DNA of 64,000 bases from Alloyangia mangrovi (GTDB lineage: Bacteria; Pseudomonadota; Alphaproteobacteria; Rhodobacterales; Rhodobacteraceae). This document shows positions 33,915 through 42,628 of the stretch, piece by piece. The DNA is taken from contig NZ_NTHN02000001.1 of NCBI RefSeq assembly GCF_002300555.2, positions 124,001-188,000 on the forward strand, read 5' to 3'. Each line of letters begins with the position of its first letter. Position 1 is the stretch's first letter. The notes beneath the pieces are model-generated. The model was given only the letters and a program-made list of their open reading frames with translations. It did no database searches and was not told the DNA's origin. A program made the position numbers and the translations under genes.

Positions 33915-35069
33915 TCAGAGGGTCATGTCCTCGAGGCTGTCCGGTCCGTCGGTCAGGCGGAGGTTGCCGGTCTCGGTGACGAGGATCGTGTCGGAGTGGC
34001 GGAAACCGCCGATGCCGGGAAAGTAGATGCCCGGTTCGACGGTGAAGCACATGCCCGCCGCCAGCACCCTGCCGTCGCCCTCGGCGAGGAAAGGGGCCTC
34101 ATGCGCGGTGACGCCCATCCCGTGACCGGCGCGGTGCAAGAGGTTCTGCCCGTAGCCCGCTGCACGGAAAAGCGCGTTCACCCGCGCGTCGACCTCGGAC
34201 ATCACAACGCCGGGTTTGACCAGTTCGAAGACCAAATGGCGCGCCTGCATCATCACCTCATATGGCTTGCGGGCAGCGTCCGGCACCTCTCCGAGAAAGA
34301 AGGTCCGTTCGATTTCCGCGCCGTAGCCATCCATCACCGCGTTGATGATGCCGACATGCGGACCGCCGTGCTGCATGCGCATGTCCAGATCGCCGAAGTT
34401 GTGCGGATCGTGCGAATATTGCGCCGGATGGAAGACCGAGGTGAGCTTGGTGGCCTGCGGGTTGATCGAGGGGTTGTCGGCGACCATGGCCGCGTAGATC
34501 AGCCGGTTTGCCGCGGCAGTGACCTCGCCCAGCGACCGGCCCGGAGTTGCCGTAGCGAGCATGTCGGCCATCGCGGCCGAGGCGATCTGGCCCGCCCGCA
34601 GCATGCGGCCGATTTCATAGGGCGTCTTCACCATGCGCAAATCGTCGATGATGTCGGTCCGGACGCGCTCGCCCCTGATGGCCTCGAGAATTTGCATCTG
34701 GCAGACCGACTCCACGCCGACGCGCCCGCCGTCCCCGAGGGCCTCGGCCAGCTTGTCGAACCAGTTGCCGCCCTCGGGCGCGGGGAACTCGACGTAGTCC
34801 AGCAATGTCAGCGCGCCAATGGCGCGGCTTTCCACATGCGGGATCTCCAGCTTCGGGACCACGAAGACCGGCATGCCACTGGCGGGGACCAAGAGGACGA
34901 AGGGCCGCTCGTGCACGAAGTTGGCGAAATTCGTGAGGTAATAGACGTTGTCCGGCTGGAAGGAGACGTACCAGTCGAGCCCCTGTGCCGCCATTTCGGC
35001 CTGCAGCCGCGACAGGCGCCCCGAGATTTCCTCGGGGTGTGGCGGATGGTGGATCGGCGTCATCTCCAT
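33915..35069 (-). CDS. M24 family metallopeptidase (creatinase/prolidase-like)
   Basis: A 384-residue pita-bread enzyme. The creatinase N-terminal domain (about 15-145, WYVSFQPDNVYYLTNF) precedes the M24 domain, in which HDP..N, DMRMQHGGPHVGIINAV, the GHGMGVTAHEAPFL histidine region and FTVEPGIYFPGIGGFRHSD are visible. A classical prolidase has aspartates in the dinuclear site; here the first of these appears as GDLDMRMQ rather than D-x-G, so metal ligation may differ. Start at 35069 with GAGGAAT upstream. The chain is in tandem with another M24 gene and could act on X-Pro dipeptides or small amides. Confidence 0.85.
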   Translation of the reverse strand: MEMTPIHHPPHPEEISGRLSRLQAEMAAQGLDWYVSFQPDNVYYLTNFANFVHERPFVLLVPASGMPVFVVPKLEIPHVESRAIGALTLLDYVEFPAPEGGNWFDKLAEALGDGGRVGVESVCQMQILEAIRGERVRTDIIDDLRMVKTPYEIGRMLRAGQIASAAMADMLATATPGRSLGEVTAAANRLIYAAMVADNPSINPQATKLTSVFHPAQYSHDPHNFGDLDMRMQHGGPHVGIINAVMDGYGAEIERTFFLGEVPDAARKPYEVMMQARHLVFELVKPGVVMSEVDARVNALFRAAGYGQNLLHRAGHGMGVTAHEAPFLAEGDGRVLAAGMCFTVEPGIYFPGIGGFRHSDTILVTETGNLRLTDGPDSLEDMTL

Positions 35070-35107
35070 GGGAATTCCTCGCGGTCGGGACAAAGGGACA
35101 GCACGCC

Positions 35108-35126
35108 CCCCCGGCCGGGCCGGGGG
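35108..35126. terminator. GC hairpin between the two M24 genes
   Basis: CCCCCGGC and GCCGGGGG pair perfectly around a 3-nt loop in the 86-bp gap. There is no T-tract, so it may be a stability or processing element rather than a terminator. It begins inside a seven-C run whose length may be miscounted. Confidence 0.35.
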
Positions 35127-35155
35127 AGCGCCGCTTCAGCGGTGATCAACTTGGG

Positions 35156-36392
35156 TCAGGCCTCGGCCATGACCTCGTAGCCGAATGGGTCATCGATGCT
35201 GTGACAGGGCTTGGTGAACCAGCGCGGACCGTCTTCGGCGATATAGGCGCAATCCTCGAGGCGGATGCCGAAGGCGCCATAGATGCAGATCATCGGCTCG
35301 ATCGAGAAGCACATGCCGGTTTCCAATGGCCGGTTGTTGCCCCGGACGATGAAGCTTTCCTCGTGGACCTCAAGCCCGATGCCGTGACCGGTGCGGTGCG
35401 GCAATCCGGGGGTCTTGTAATCGCTCTCGAAGCCGGGTGCGGCTTCGATCAGGCTGCGTGCGCTCTTGTCCACGGCCTCGCAGGGGTTCCCAGGAAGCGC
35501 CGCGGCGAAACCGGCGGCCTGCGCGGCGAGTTCAAGCTCCCAGACCTCGCGTTGCCGGTCGCTCGGGGTGCCGAAGACGTAGCTTCGGGTCATGTCGGAG
35601 CGATAGTCCCCGACGAAGCAGCCGATATCGATCAGCACCATGTCGCCCTCGACGAGGGTCTGGGGATAGTCGACCCCATGCGGATAGGCGGTGGCCTCGC
35701 CGAAGAGCACGATGGGCCGGCCGCTCGGGGGGGACCTTACCACCGAGACGGCGGAAGGCTTCGAGGATGAATTCCTCGACCTCGGGCGTGGTGATGCCAG
35801 CGTGCAGGATGCGGGCCGCGGCCTTGTGGACCTCGAGCGCGATATCGTTCGAGCGCTGCATCAGCGCGATCTCGCGCGGGGTTTTGACCGACCGCAGGGC
35901 GCCGGTGATCTGCGCGCCGTTGACCAGATCGTAGCGGTTTGCGTGCTTGCGCAGGCCATCGACGTTGAAGAAGGGCGCGTGGGGGTCGATGGCAACGGTG
36001 CCCTTGGCATACCCCATGGCCTCAAGGCTGTCGGCGACCAGATGCGCGGGGTCCTCATGTTCTTCCCAGCAGCGGATCTCGCCCGGGATCTTCAGCATCG
36101 AGTGGGTCTTGGGTTCCTCAAAGGCTGGACTGAGATAGACGATCGGCCCCTCCGCGGGGATCAGCGCACCATGCAGCCGCTCGGTCAGCTTCAGGCTGAT
36201 GCCGGTGAAATAGGTCAGGTTGACCGAGGTATCGAGATAGAGCGCGTCGATCCCCGTCTCGCGCATCAGCGCCTGCGCCGCGGCGATGCGGGCCGCGCGG
36301 TCGTCATTGTCGATGAGGGTGACTCCGCCCGTGCGGTCCGCCATCTTCGCGAATTCCTGTGCGGGGGTCGATCCCCCTACGCCGATCGTCAT
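35156..36392 (-). pseudogene. M24 family metallopeptidase, second copy (frameshifted)
   Basis: A 411-residue aminopeptidase P/prolidase-like protein when corrected. The N-terminal domain starts MTIGVGGSTPAQEFAKMADR and includes LYLDTSVNLTYFTGISL; the catalytic domain has LIDIGCFVGDYRSDMTRSYVFG (two metal-site aspartates), PHRTGHGIGLEVHEESF (histidine) and GMCFSIEPMICIYG (glutamate), so the dinuclear metal site looks intact. The frames split at a seven-base run, 35727-35733; six restores GKVPPSGRPIVLFGEA. The start at 36392 has GAGGA upstream. It follows the CobW gene by 40 bp on the same strand and is probably co-transcribed. Confidence 0.85.
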
Positions 36393-36432
36393 GATCCGTA
36401 TCCTCTGTGGGGTGAATGGGCTGCAGGGCGCC

Positions 36433-37404
36433 TCAGGCGGCGACCCCGTCCCGGCAGGTCTCGAGCAAGGCGGAGAAGCGCTCCGGGTCGACGCCGTCGC
36501 CGAGCCCGATGGTGACGAGAAGGCTTTCTGTGGCCTCGGTCCCCGGTGGCAGCTCGGTCCAGCGCGCGCGGCGACCGACCTGCTGGTATTCGAGCGCGGC
36601 GATGCGGCCATCGACGCGCGCCACGCGCAGCACCCCCTTGGCGCGGAGCAAGCCGCGGCCGATGTCGCGCAGGGTGCGGCGGAGCCGGGCCTCATCGAGC
36701 GGTTCTGTGCTGCGCCAGGACCAGGAGGTGAAGGCGGAGAGGTGCTCTTCGGGAGCGTGATGATGACCGCAGCCACAGCCGGGACCGTGGTCGTGGGGAT
36801 GCGGCGCGGCCCGCGCGACCGATCCGAAGAGCAACTCGTGCGGCAGCTCGGCGGCGACGCAGGGCAGCATGCGCGCCGATCCCTGCACACCCGAAAGACG
36901 GCTCTTCAAGGCGGCCATCTCCGCCTCGGTGACAAGATCGGCCTTGTTGAGCAAGATCACGTCGGCGCCGGTGATCTGGTCGAGCGCAAGCTCGGTGGCG
37001 GCGAAATCAAGCTCGGGAAATCCCGCCGCATCGACCAGGCAGAACATCCCGTCGAGCCGGATGCGCCCGGCCAGCGCCTCGCTTTCCACCAGATCGGTGA
37101 GCGGCAGTGAGCGCGAGACGCCGCTGGCCTCGATGACGATACGGTCGAGATCTGGGCGGTCTCGCAGGAGTTTCTCGATCGCCTCGACCAGCTCGGTCTG
37201 GATGGTGCAGCAGACGCAGCCGTTGGACAGGGTGAGACTGTCGGCCTGACCCTCGACGACCAGCGCCGCGTCGATGTTGATCTCGCCGAAATCGTTGACG
37301 AGCACGGCGATCTTCAGTCCGCCCGGATCGCGAAGCAGGGCACGCAGGAGCGTCGTCTTGCCGGCGCCGAGAAAGCCGGTGAGCACAGTGACGGGAACGG
37401 GCAT
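36433..37404 (-). CDS. CobW/COG0523 family metallochaperone GTPase
   Basis: A 323-residue P-loop GTPase. Walker A GFLGAGKTT is at 10-18, the metal-binding GCVCCT at 62-67, Walker B-like VIEASG follows, NKAD (base specificity) is in VILLNKADLV, and a His-rich loop HPHDHGPGCGCGHHH precedes the CobW C-terminal domain. COG0523 proteins insert Zn, Co, Fe or Mn into client enzymes using GTP. The ribosome site AGGAGAG overlaps the stop of the upstream permease, so it is part of the ABC/hydrolase operon. All nearby clients (three amidohydrolases, two M24 peptidases) need divalent metals, which suggests a dedicated chaperone. Confidence 0.9.
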   Translation of the reverse strand: MPVPVTVLTGFLGAGKTTLLRALLRDPGGLKIAVLVNDFGEINIDAALVVEGQADSLTLSNGCVCCTIQTELVEAIEKLLRDRPDLDRIVIEASGVSRSLPLTDLVESEALAGRIRLDGMFCLVDAAGFPELDFAATELALDQITGADVILLNKADLVTEAEMAALKSRLSGVQGSARMLPCVAAELPHELLFGSVARAAPHPHDHGPGCGCGHHHAPEEHLSAFTSWSWRSTEPLDEARLRRTLRDIGRGLLRAKGVLRVARVDGRIAALEYQQVGRRARWTELPPGTEATESLLVTIGLGDGVDPERFSALLETCRDGVAA

Positions 37405-37413
37405 TCTGCTCTC

Positions 37414-38292
37414 CTAGTCGCGAAACTTCTGGCGGGTCATGATCCCGGCGAGGACCGTCAGCACCAGGGTGCTGGCCATCAACACGAAGGCGACGGCGGC
37501 CGAGAAGGGCCAGTTGTTGAGCTGGAACTGGTTGTAGATCATCGGTGACATCATGCGGAATTCCGGCCCGCCCAGCAGCACCGGCGTGGCATAGGCGTTC
37601 ATCGCCAGGATGAAGGTAAGGATCACGCCGGCGGTGGTGCCGGGCAGGGCCAGCGGCCAGAGCACCCGGCGGAACATGACCATCGGCGCGGCGCCGAGCG
37701 AGAAGGCGGCCTCTTCGATGTGCCGCCCGATGCTCTCGATGACGCTCTGCAGCGTGAGCACCATGTAGGGCAGGTTCACCGCGACGATGCCGAGGATGAC
37801 CGCGGTCTCGGAGTACATGATCTCGACCGGTTCGTCGGTGATCCCGAGGCGCATCAGCCAGACCGACAGGAAGCCGCGGCTGCCGAGCAATGTCATCCAT
37901 CCGGCGGCGCGCACGGCGTTGCCGACGAAAAGCGGAATGACCACGCCGATGATCATCAGGTTCTTGTAGCGCGACTGGGTGCGCGCCAGCACGTAGGCCA
38001 GTGGAAATCCGAGAACGATGCAGATCACCGTGCAGAACAGCGAGATGCGGATCGTGGTCCAGAAGGTGGACAGATAGTAGGTGTCCGAGAAGAACTCGAT
38101 GTAGTTCTGCGCGGAGAAGGCCGAGATCATCAGCTCCCGCGGATCGTAGAGATTCAGGCTGTAGCGCGCCAGCAGCAGGAGCGGCCCCAGCACTCCGAGG
38201 GCGACGATCAGGGTGGCGGGGCCGATCAGCCCGGAGGCGGTCAGGCCCTGGGCCCGCAGCTTGCGGCGTTCGGTCAGCGTGATGCTGGACAT
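37414..38292 (-). CDS. ABC transporter permease, PotB type
   Basis: A 292-residue permease with about six helices and the EAA-like loop EEAAFSLGAAPMVMFRRVLWPLALPG. The first segment and YSLNLYDPRELM... match spermidine/putrescine and related permeases. The start at 38292 has GAGGAAGA upstream. Gene order (permease, ATPase, binding protein, permease) is split around the binding protein, which is unusual but all parts are present. It follows the binding-protein gene by 65 bp. Confidence 0.9.
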   Translation of the reverse strand: MSSITLTERRKLRAQGLTASGLIGPATLIVALGVLGPLLLLARYSLNLYDPRELMISAFSAQNYIEFFSDTYYLSTFWTTIRISLFCTVICIVLGFPLAYVLARTQSRYKNLMIIGVVIPLFVGNAVRAAGWMTLLGSRGFLSVWLMRLGITDEPVEIMYSETAVILGIVAVNLPYMVLTLQSVIESIGRHIEEAAFSLGAAPMVMFRRVLWPLALPGTTAGVILTFILAMNAYATPVLLGGPEFRMMSPMIYNQFQLNNWPFSAAVAFVLMASTLVLTVLAGIMTRQKFRD

Positions 38293-38357
38293 CGGTCTTC
38301 CTCGATAGGAGCGTGAAGCCGCCGGGCCCTGGCGGACCCGGCGGGCAGTCTCATGGG

Positions 38358-39410
38358 TCAGGCCTTGAAATCCTTGTCCCACCAACCCTTCATCTCGGCG
38401 TCATTCTCGAGGATGTAGCCGTAGTCGGGCGACTTGAGGTTCGCGACCTCTTCCTCGCTGAAGCCGATCTTCTTTTGCAGATCGCCCGGAACGCTGGCGT
38501 TGGTGATCGTCGGGTTGTAGCCCATGTCCTCTGCAAAGGCTTCCTGCGCCGCGGGCTCGAGCATGGCGTCGAGATAGGCGTAGGAGCCCTCCATGTTCGG
38601 CGCGTTCTTGGGGATCACGAAGCCGGATTCATAGGCGATGGCGCCTTCGGTGGGGGCAATCGATTGAACCGGGATCCCGGCGTTCTGCCACTGGACCACG
38701 CGGGCCTTCCACATGACGCCGATGCCGATTTCGCCGTTCGACAGGCCCTGTGCGAAGGCCTCGTTGGTCGGGTAGATGCGGGCACCGGCGGCGCGGGCCG
38801 CCGTCAGCAGGGGCTTGCCGGGCTCGACATCCGACATGCCGCCACCGGCAGCAAGCGCCGCGGCCAGCATGGTGTACTGGTACTGGATGTCGATGATGCC
38901 CATCTTGTCGCCCCACTTGGGGTCGAAGACATCGGCAAAGGACTTGGGCGCCTCGACCATGTCCGGATTATATACGGCGACCATGCCCGAGTAGATGTGT
39001 CCCACGCCGAAGTCGTGCTTCATCGCCGGCAGGAGATTGCCGCCGTTCTTCAGCTTCGAGTAGTCGACGGTCTCGGTCAGCCCCTGTTCGTACACGAGGT
39101 ACATGTTGACGCCGGTCAGACCCTGGATGTCGGTGGAACCGCGGGGCAGGCGGCGTTCGGCGGCCATCTTGGCGCGGCGCTCGGGGTCACCGGACTGGTC
39201 CTGGATCACCTCCCAGCCGTTCGAGATCAGGAAGGGCTGTTCGATGTTCTCGTTCAGCAGGCGGCCGTAATCGCCGCCCCAGGTGCCGACGACCACGCGA
39301 CCGCCCGCGGCGCGGGAAATCGAGGGCGCTGCAAGGCTCGCGGCCCCGGCAGCCATGCCCATCATCAGGTGGCGGCGATTCAAGCAAAGGGAAGGGGTCT
39401 TCTTCGTCAT
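38358..39410 (-). CDS. ABC transporter substrate-binding protein, PotD/family 1, Tat-exported
   Basis: A 350-residue periplasmic binding protein. A twin-arginine signal (NRRHLMMGMAAGAASLAAP, cleavage near SRAAGG) directs folded export. VVVGTWGGDYGRLLNENIEQPFL is typical of binding proteins for polyamines and related cations. The reading frame can begin at TTG 39422 or ATG 39413, but the ATG at 39410 has GGAG at proper distance. It serves the PotB/PotC/PotA-like partners on either side. The ligand may be a small peptide or amine given the neighbouring hydrolases; this is inference. Confidence 0.9.
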   Translation of the reverse strand: MTKKTPSLCLNRRHLMMGMAAGAASLAAPSISRAAGGRVVVGTWGGDYGRLLNENIEQPFLISNGWEVIQDQSGDPERRAKMAAERRLPRGSTDIQGLTGVNMYLVYEQGLTETVDYSKLKNGGNLLPAMKHDFGVGHIYSGMVAVYNPDMVEAPKSFADVFDPKWGDKMGIIDIQYQYTMLAAALAAGGGMSDVEPGKPLLTAARAAGARIYPTNEAFAQGLSNGEIGIGVMWKARVVQWQNAGIPVQSIAPTEGAIAYESGFVIPKNAPNMEGSYAYLDAMLEPAAQEAFAEDMGYNPTITNASVPGDLQKKIGFSEEEVANLKSPDYGYILENDAEMKGWWDKDFKA

Positions 39411-39470
39411 CATAGTCTCCAACTGTTGGGGCCGTTCGGGCCAGGGCCGCCCTTCTCCGGGGCGGTGGGG

Positions 39471-40529
39471 TCAATGCCCGCGCGCGTGTGGATCGCTTGC
39501 GGGGAATGCGGTGGCATCGGGCCAGCTGACGTGCACGGTGTCACCAAGTTCGGGGATCAGGCTGCCTTCGCGGTTGCTGACCTGCGCTACGACCAGGTCG
39601 GTCGGGCTGAGGCGCAGGTGCAGGTCGATGAGGCCGCCCATGTAGGAGACGAATTCGACCTCGCCCGGCACGCTGCCGGGATGAGGTTGCGCGGCGACGG
39701 TCATGCGTTCGGGGCGCAGGGCGATGACGGCGGGGCCACGTATCGGCTTGTCGCAGGGCAGCGTGAGCCCGCCAGGGGTGGTGAAGCGGCCATCGCGGAT
39801 CTCTCCCTCGAGGAAGCTCGAGCGGCCGACAAATCCGGCCACGAAGCGGCTGGCCGGGCGCTCATAGAGATCGCGCTGGCTGCCGACCTGGCGCACCTGG
39901 CCATCGCTCATCACCACCAGCCGGTCGGCCATGGTCAGCGCCTCTTCCTGGTCGTGGGTGACCATGACCGCTGTGATGCCGAGGCGTTGCTGCAGCGCGC
40001 GGATCTCGATGCGCACCTCGTGGCGTAGCTTGGCATCGAGGTTGGAGAGCGGCTCGTCGAGGAGCAGCACGTCGGGGCGGAACACCAGCGCCCGCGCAAG
40101 CGCGACGCGCTGCTGCTGGCCACCCGACATCTGCCGAGGGTAACGGTCGGCCAGATGGCCGAGCTGCACCAACTCCAGCGCGTCCTGCACCCTGGGGGCG
40201 ATCTCGCGCTTGGCAATGCCGCGCATTTCCAGCCCGAAGGCGACGTTCTGCGCCACGGTCATATGCGGGAAGAGCGCGTAGTTCTGGAACACCAGCCCGG
40301 TGTTCCGCTTCCACGGCGGCAGCGTGGTGACATCCTTGCCGCCGATGCGGATGCTTCCTTCGGTTGGATCGACGAAACCCGCGATCATCCGCAGGGTGGT
40401 CGTCTTGCCGCAGCCAGACGGCCCGAGAAGCACCAGGAATTCGCCTTCCTTCACCTCCAGTTCGACATTCTGCGTTGCGTGAAAGTCGCCGTACCGCTTG
40501 GTCAGCCCATGAAGTTGTAGTCCAGCCAT
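39471..40529 (-). CDS. ABC transporter ATPase, PotA type
   Basis: A 352-residue ATPase: Walker A GPSGCGKTT, signature MSGGQQQR, Walker B DVLLLDEPLSNLD, and a C-terminal TOBE domain (about 270-345, ALRPERMTV). The ATG overlaps the stop of the upstream permease (TAATG). It powers the spermidine-type importer encoded around it. Confidence 0.93.
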   Translation of the reverse strand: MAGLQLHGLTKRYGDFHATQNVELEVKEGEFLVLLGPSGCGKTTTLRMIAGFVDPTEGSIRIGGKDVTTLPPWKRNTGLVFQNYALFPHMTVAQNVAFGLEMRGIAKREIAPRVQDALELVQLGHLADRYPRQMSGGQQQRVALARALVFRPDVLLLDEPLSNLDAKLRHEVRIEIRALQQRLGITAVMVTHDQEEALTMADRLVVMSDGQVRQVGSQRDLYERPASRFVAGFVGRSSFLEGEIRDGRFTTPGGLTLPCDKPIRGPAVIALRPERMTVAAQPHPGSVPGEVEFVSYMGGLIDLHLRLSPTDLVVAQVSNREGSLIPELGDTVHVSWPDATAFPASDPHARGH

Positions 40530-41347
40530 TATACCACCCGGCTCAGTTTCACGAAACGATCGGTCACCAGAAGTGCCACCGCGATGATCAGGATCTGCAG
40601 CACCGAGATCGCTGCGATGGTCGGGTCGATCCGCCATTGCAGGTACTGCAGGATGGCGATGGGCAAGGTCGTCTCGCCCGGCGCGACCAGGAAGAGGCTC
40701 ATCTCGAGGTTCCCGAAGGAGGAGACGAAGCCGAAGAGGGCGCCCGCGACGATCCCCGGCAGGATCGAGGGCATGGTCACCCGGCGGAAGGTCGTCATCC
40801 GCCCGGCCCCCAGATTCATCGCCGCCTCTTCCAACGTGCGGTCGAAGCCTGCGAGGCTGGCAAGGATCAGGCGCACGGTCCAGGGGATCACCAGAAGCAC
40901 GTGGCCGAAGACCAGCCCCCAGAAACTGCCCATGATCGGCAGGCCCGTGGCGATCTCGGTCTCGACCTGGAAGACGTAGAGCGCAAAGCCCAGCACGATC
41001 CCTGGAACGATCAGCGGCATCAGCAGCAGGTTGCCAAGCGCGGCATGGCCGAAGAACCGGTAGCGGTTCAATGCGAGGGCCGCCGGAAGCGCCACGGCCA
41101 GGCCGATGATCGTGGCAAGGATGCCGACCTTGGCGGAGGTGGCAAAGGCATCGATGAACCTCTCGTTGGCTATCGCCGCGGAATACCAGCGCAACGAGTA
41201 TCCCTCGGGCGGATACGACGGAATTTCCTGCCGGTAGAAGGACAGCCAGGTCACGAAGATCAGTGGAATCGACAGGTAGAGGAAGGACAGCATGGCTGCC
41301 GCGTTCAGCGTCCAGCGGCCGAGATGGCGTCGGGAGAGTGCGGTCAT
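40529..41347 (-). CDS. ABC transporter permease, PotC type
   Basis: A 272-residue permease with six helices; the coupling loop is LEEAAMNLGAGRMTTFRRVTMPSILPG, and the N-terminal LSFYRQEIPSYPPEGYSLRWY is typical of PotC-like proteins. Its start overlaps the amidohydrolase stop by one base (TGATG), so hydrolase and transporter are translated from one message. This coupling is good evidence that the hydrolases act on the imported substrate. Confidence 0.92.
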   Translation of the reverse strand: MTALSRRHLGRWTLNAAAMLSFLYLSIPLIFVTWLSFYRQEIPSYPPEGYSLRWYSAAIANERFIDAFATSAKVGILATIIGLAVALPAALALNRYRFFGHAALGNLLLMPLIVPGIVLGFALYVFQVETEIATGLPIMGSFWGLVFGHVLLVIPWTVRLILASLAGFDRTLEEAAMNLGAGRMTTFRRVTMPSILPGIVAGALFGFVSSFGNLEMSLFLVAPGETTLPIAILQYLQWRIDPTIAAISVLQILIIAVALLVTDRFVKLSRVV

Positions 41348-42594
41348 CAGGCGGCCCTTCCCAGATGCATTTTGTGGAAGGCTCCGCCCTTCATGATCGC
41401 CGGCATGTGGCGACCCTGACCCTCGAGCAGGGTGATGTCCCGGGTCGGATCGCCGTCGACCAGCAGCAGGTCGGCCCAGGCCCCCGGCGCGACGGTACCA
41501 AGCTGGCCGGGGCGGCGGATCACCTCGGCCCCGATAGTCGTGGCGGCGCGGATCACTTCGATGGGCGGCATGACCTCGGCCCGGATCGAGAACTCGCGGC
41601 TCTGGTCCTCGATCAACTCGCCGAGCAGATCCGTGCCGTAGGCGACCTTGACCCCGGCCTCGCGGCAGAGCTCCAGCGAGCGGTAGCCGCCTTCGAGGAC
41701 GACCTCGTTCTTGGCGAGCATGTCGGCGGGCATGCCGTAGCCCGCGGCGCGTTCCTTCATCGCCACATAGGCCACGAGGTTCGGCACCATGTAGGCACCG
41801 CGCTCAGCCATCAGCTTCGCAGCCGGGGCGTCGATCAGGTTGCCGTGCTCGATGGTGCGGACCCCGGCGGTGACGGCGCGGGTGATGGCTTCGGCGGAAT
41901 AGGCATGGGCGAGCACGTAGCGCCCGAAGTTCTCGGCCTCCTCGACCGCAGTCTCGATCTCGCCCAGCGAGAATTGCAGGCTGTCGAGCGGGTCATGCGG
42001 CGAGGCGACGCCGCCCGACACCATGATCTTCACGTGGTCGGAGCCTTGACGCATCTGCTCGCGCACCGCCTTGCGCAGCGCGTCTTCGCCATCGACGACG
42101 ACGCGCAGGAAGGCAAAGCCGTTGCAGCAGGGGCAGTTCCAACCGTCGGAGGTGCGTGGGCGACCGTCGCTGTGCCCGCCTGTCGGTCCGATCGAGCGGC
42201 CAGCGATGAACAGGCGCGGACCGGGGATCAGCCCCTGTTCCACTGCGGTCTTCATCCCCCAGTCGGTGCCGCCGGCGTCGCGCACCGTCGTGAAACCGCG
42301 ATCGATCATCCCCCTGAGACGTCCGGCGGCGCGGGCCGCGGCCAGGGTCAGGGGGATGTCTTCGAGCTTGCGGGTATAGACCTCGGAGTGCATCGAGTGG
42401 ACGTGGCAGTCGATCAGGCCCGGCATCAGGACGCGGCCACCGCAGTCGATGATCTCGGCGTCTTTCAGGGTGACCGGGGTGTCGGAGACCTCGCGGATGC
42501 GGTCGCCTTCGACGACGACCTCATAGCCCTCTCGCGGCTCGTCGAACGCGGGATCGAGCAGCTTGAGATTGCGAAAAAGGATGGGGGCGGTCAT
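41347..42594 (-). CDS. Amidohydrolase, Xaa-dipeptidase/prolidase-like (copy 1)
   Basis: A 415-residue amidohydrolase of the group that includes imidazolonepropionase-like Zn dipeptidases. The metal ligands are H64 and H66 (DCHVH), carboxylated K189 (HVKIMVSGG), H230 (LAHAYS), H250 (IEHG) and D322 (YGTDLLGE). A cysteine cluster CPCC at 154-157 is unusual and recurs as CGCC in copy 2 but not copy 3. Characterised relatives cleave dipeptides with C-terminal Pro, Arg or Lys. It is translationally coupled to the PotC-type permease. The exact substrate is not predictable. Confidence 0.88.
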   Translation of the reverse strand: MTAPILFRNLKLLDPAFDEPREGYEVVVEGDRIREVSDTPVTLKDAEIIDCGGRVLMPGLIDCHVHSMHSEVYTRKLEDIPLTLAAARAAGRLRGMIDRGFTTVRDAGGTDWGMKTAVEQGLIPGPRLFIAGRSIGPTGGHSDGRPRTSDGWNCPCCNGFAFLRVVVDGEDALRKAVREQMRQGSDHVKIMVSGGVASPHDPLDSLQFSLGEIETAVEEAENFGRYVLAHAYSAEAITRAVTAGVRTIEHGNLIDAPAAKLMAERGAYMVPNLVAYVAMKERAAGYGMPADMLAKNEVVLEGGYRSLELCREAGVKVAYGTDLLGELIEDQSREFSIRAEVMPPIEVIRAATTIGAEVIRRPGQLGTVAPGAWADLLLVDGDPTRDITLLEGQGRHMPAIMKGGAFHKMHLGRAA

Positions 42595-42628
42595 CTGCGG
42601 TCTCCGCTCTTGGAATTCGTCGCTCCGG

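Noticed and set aside
36409-36431. A further gene between the M24 enzyme and CobW
   Set aside because: The gap is 40 bp and contains only the ribosome site of the M24 gene.
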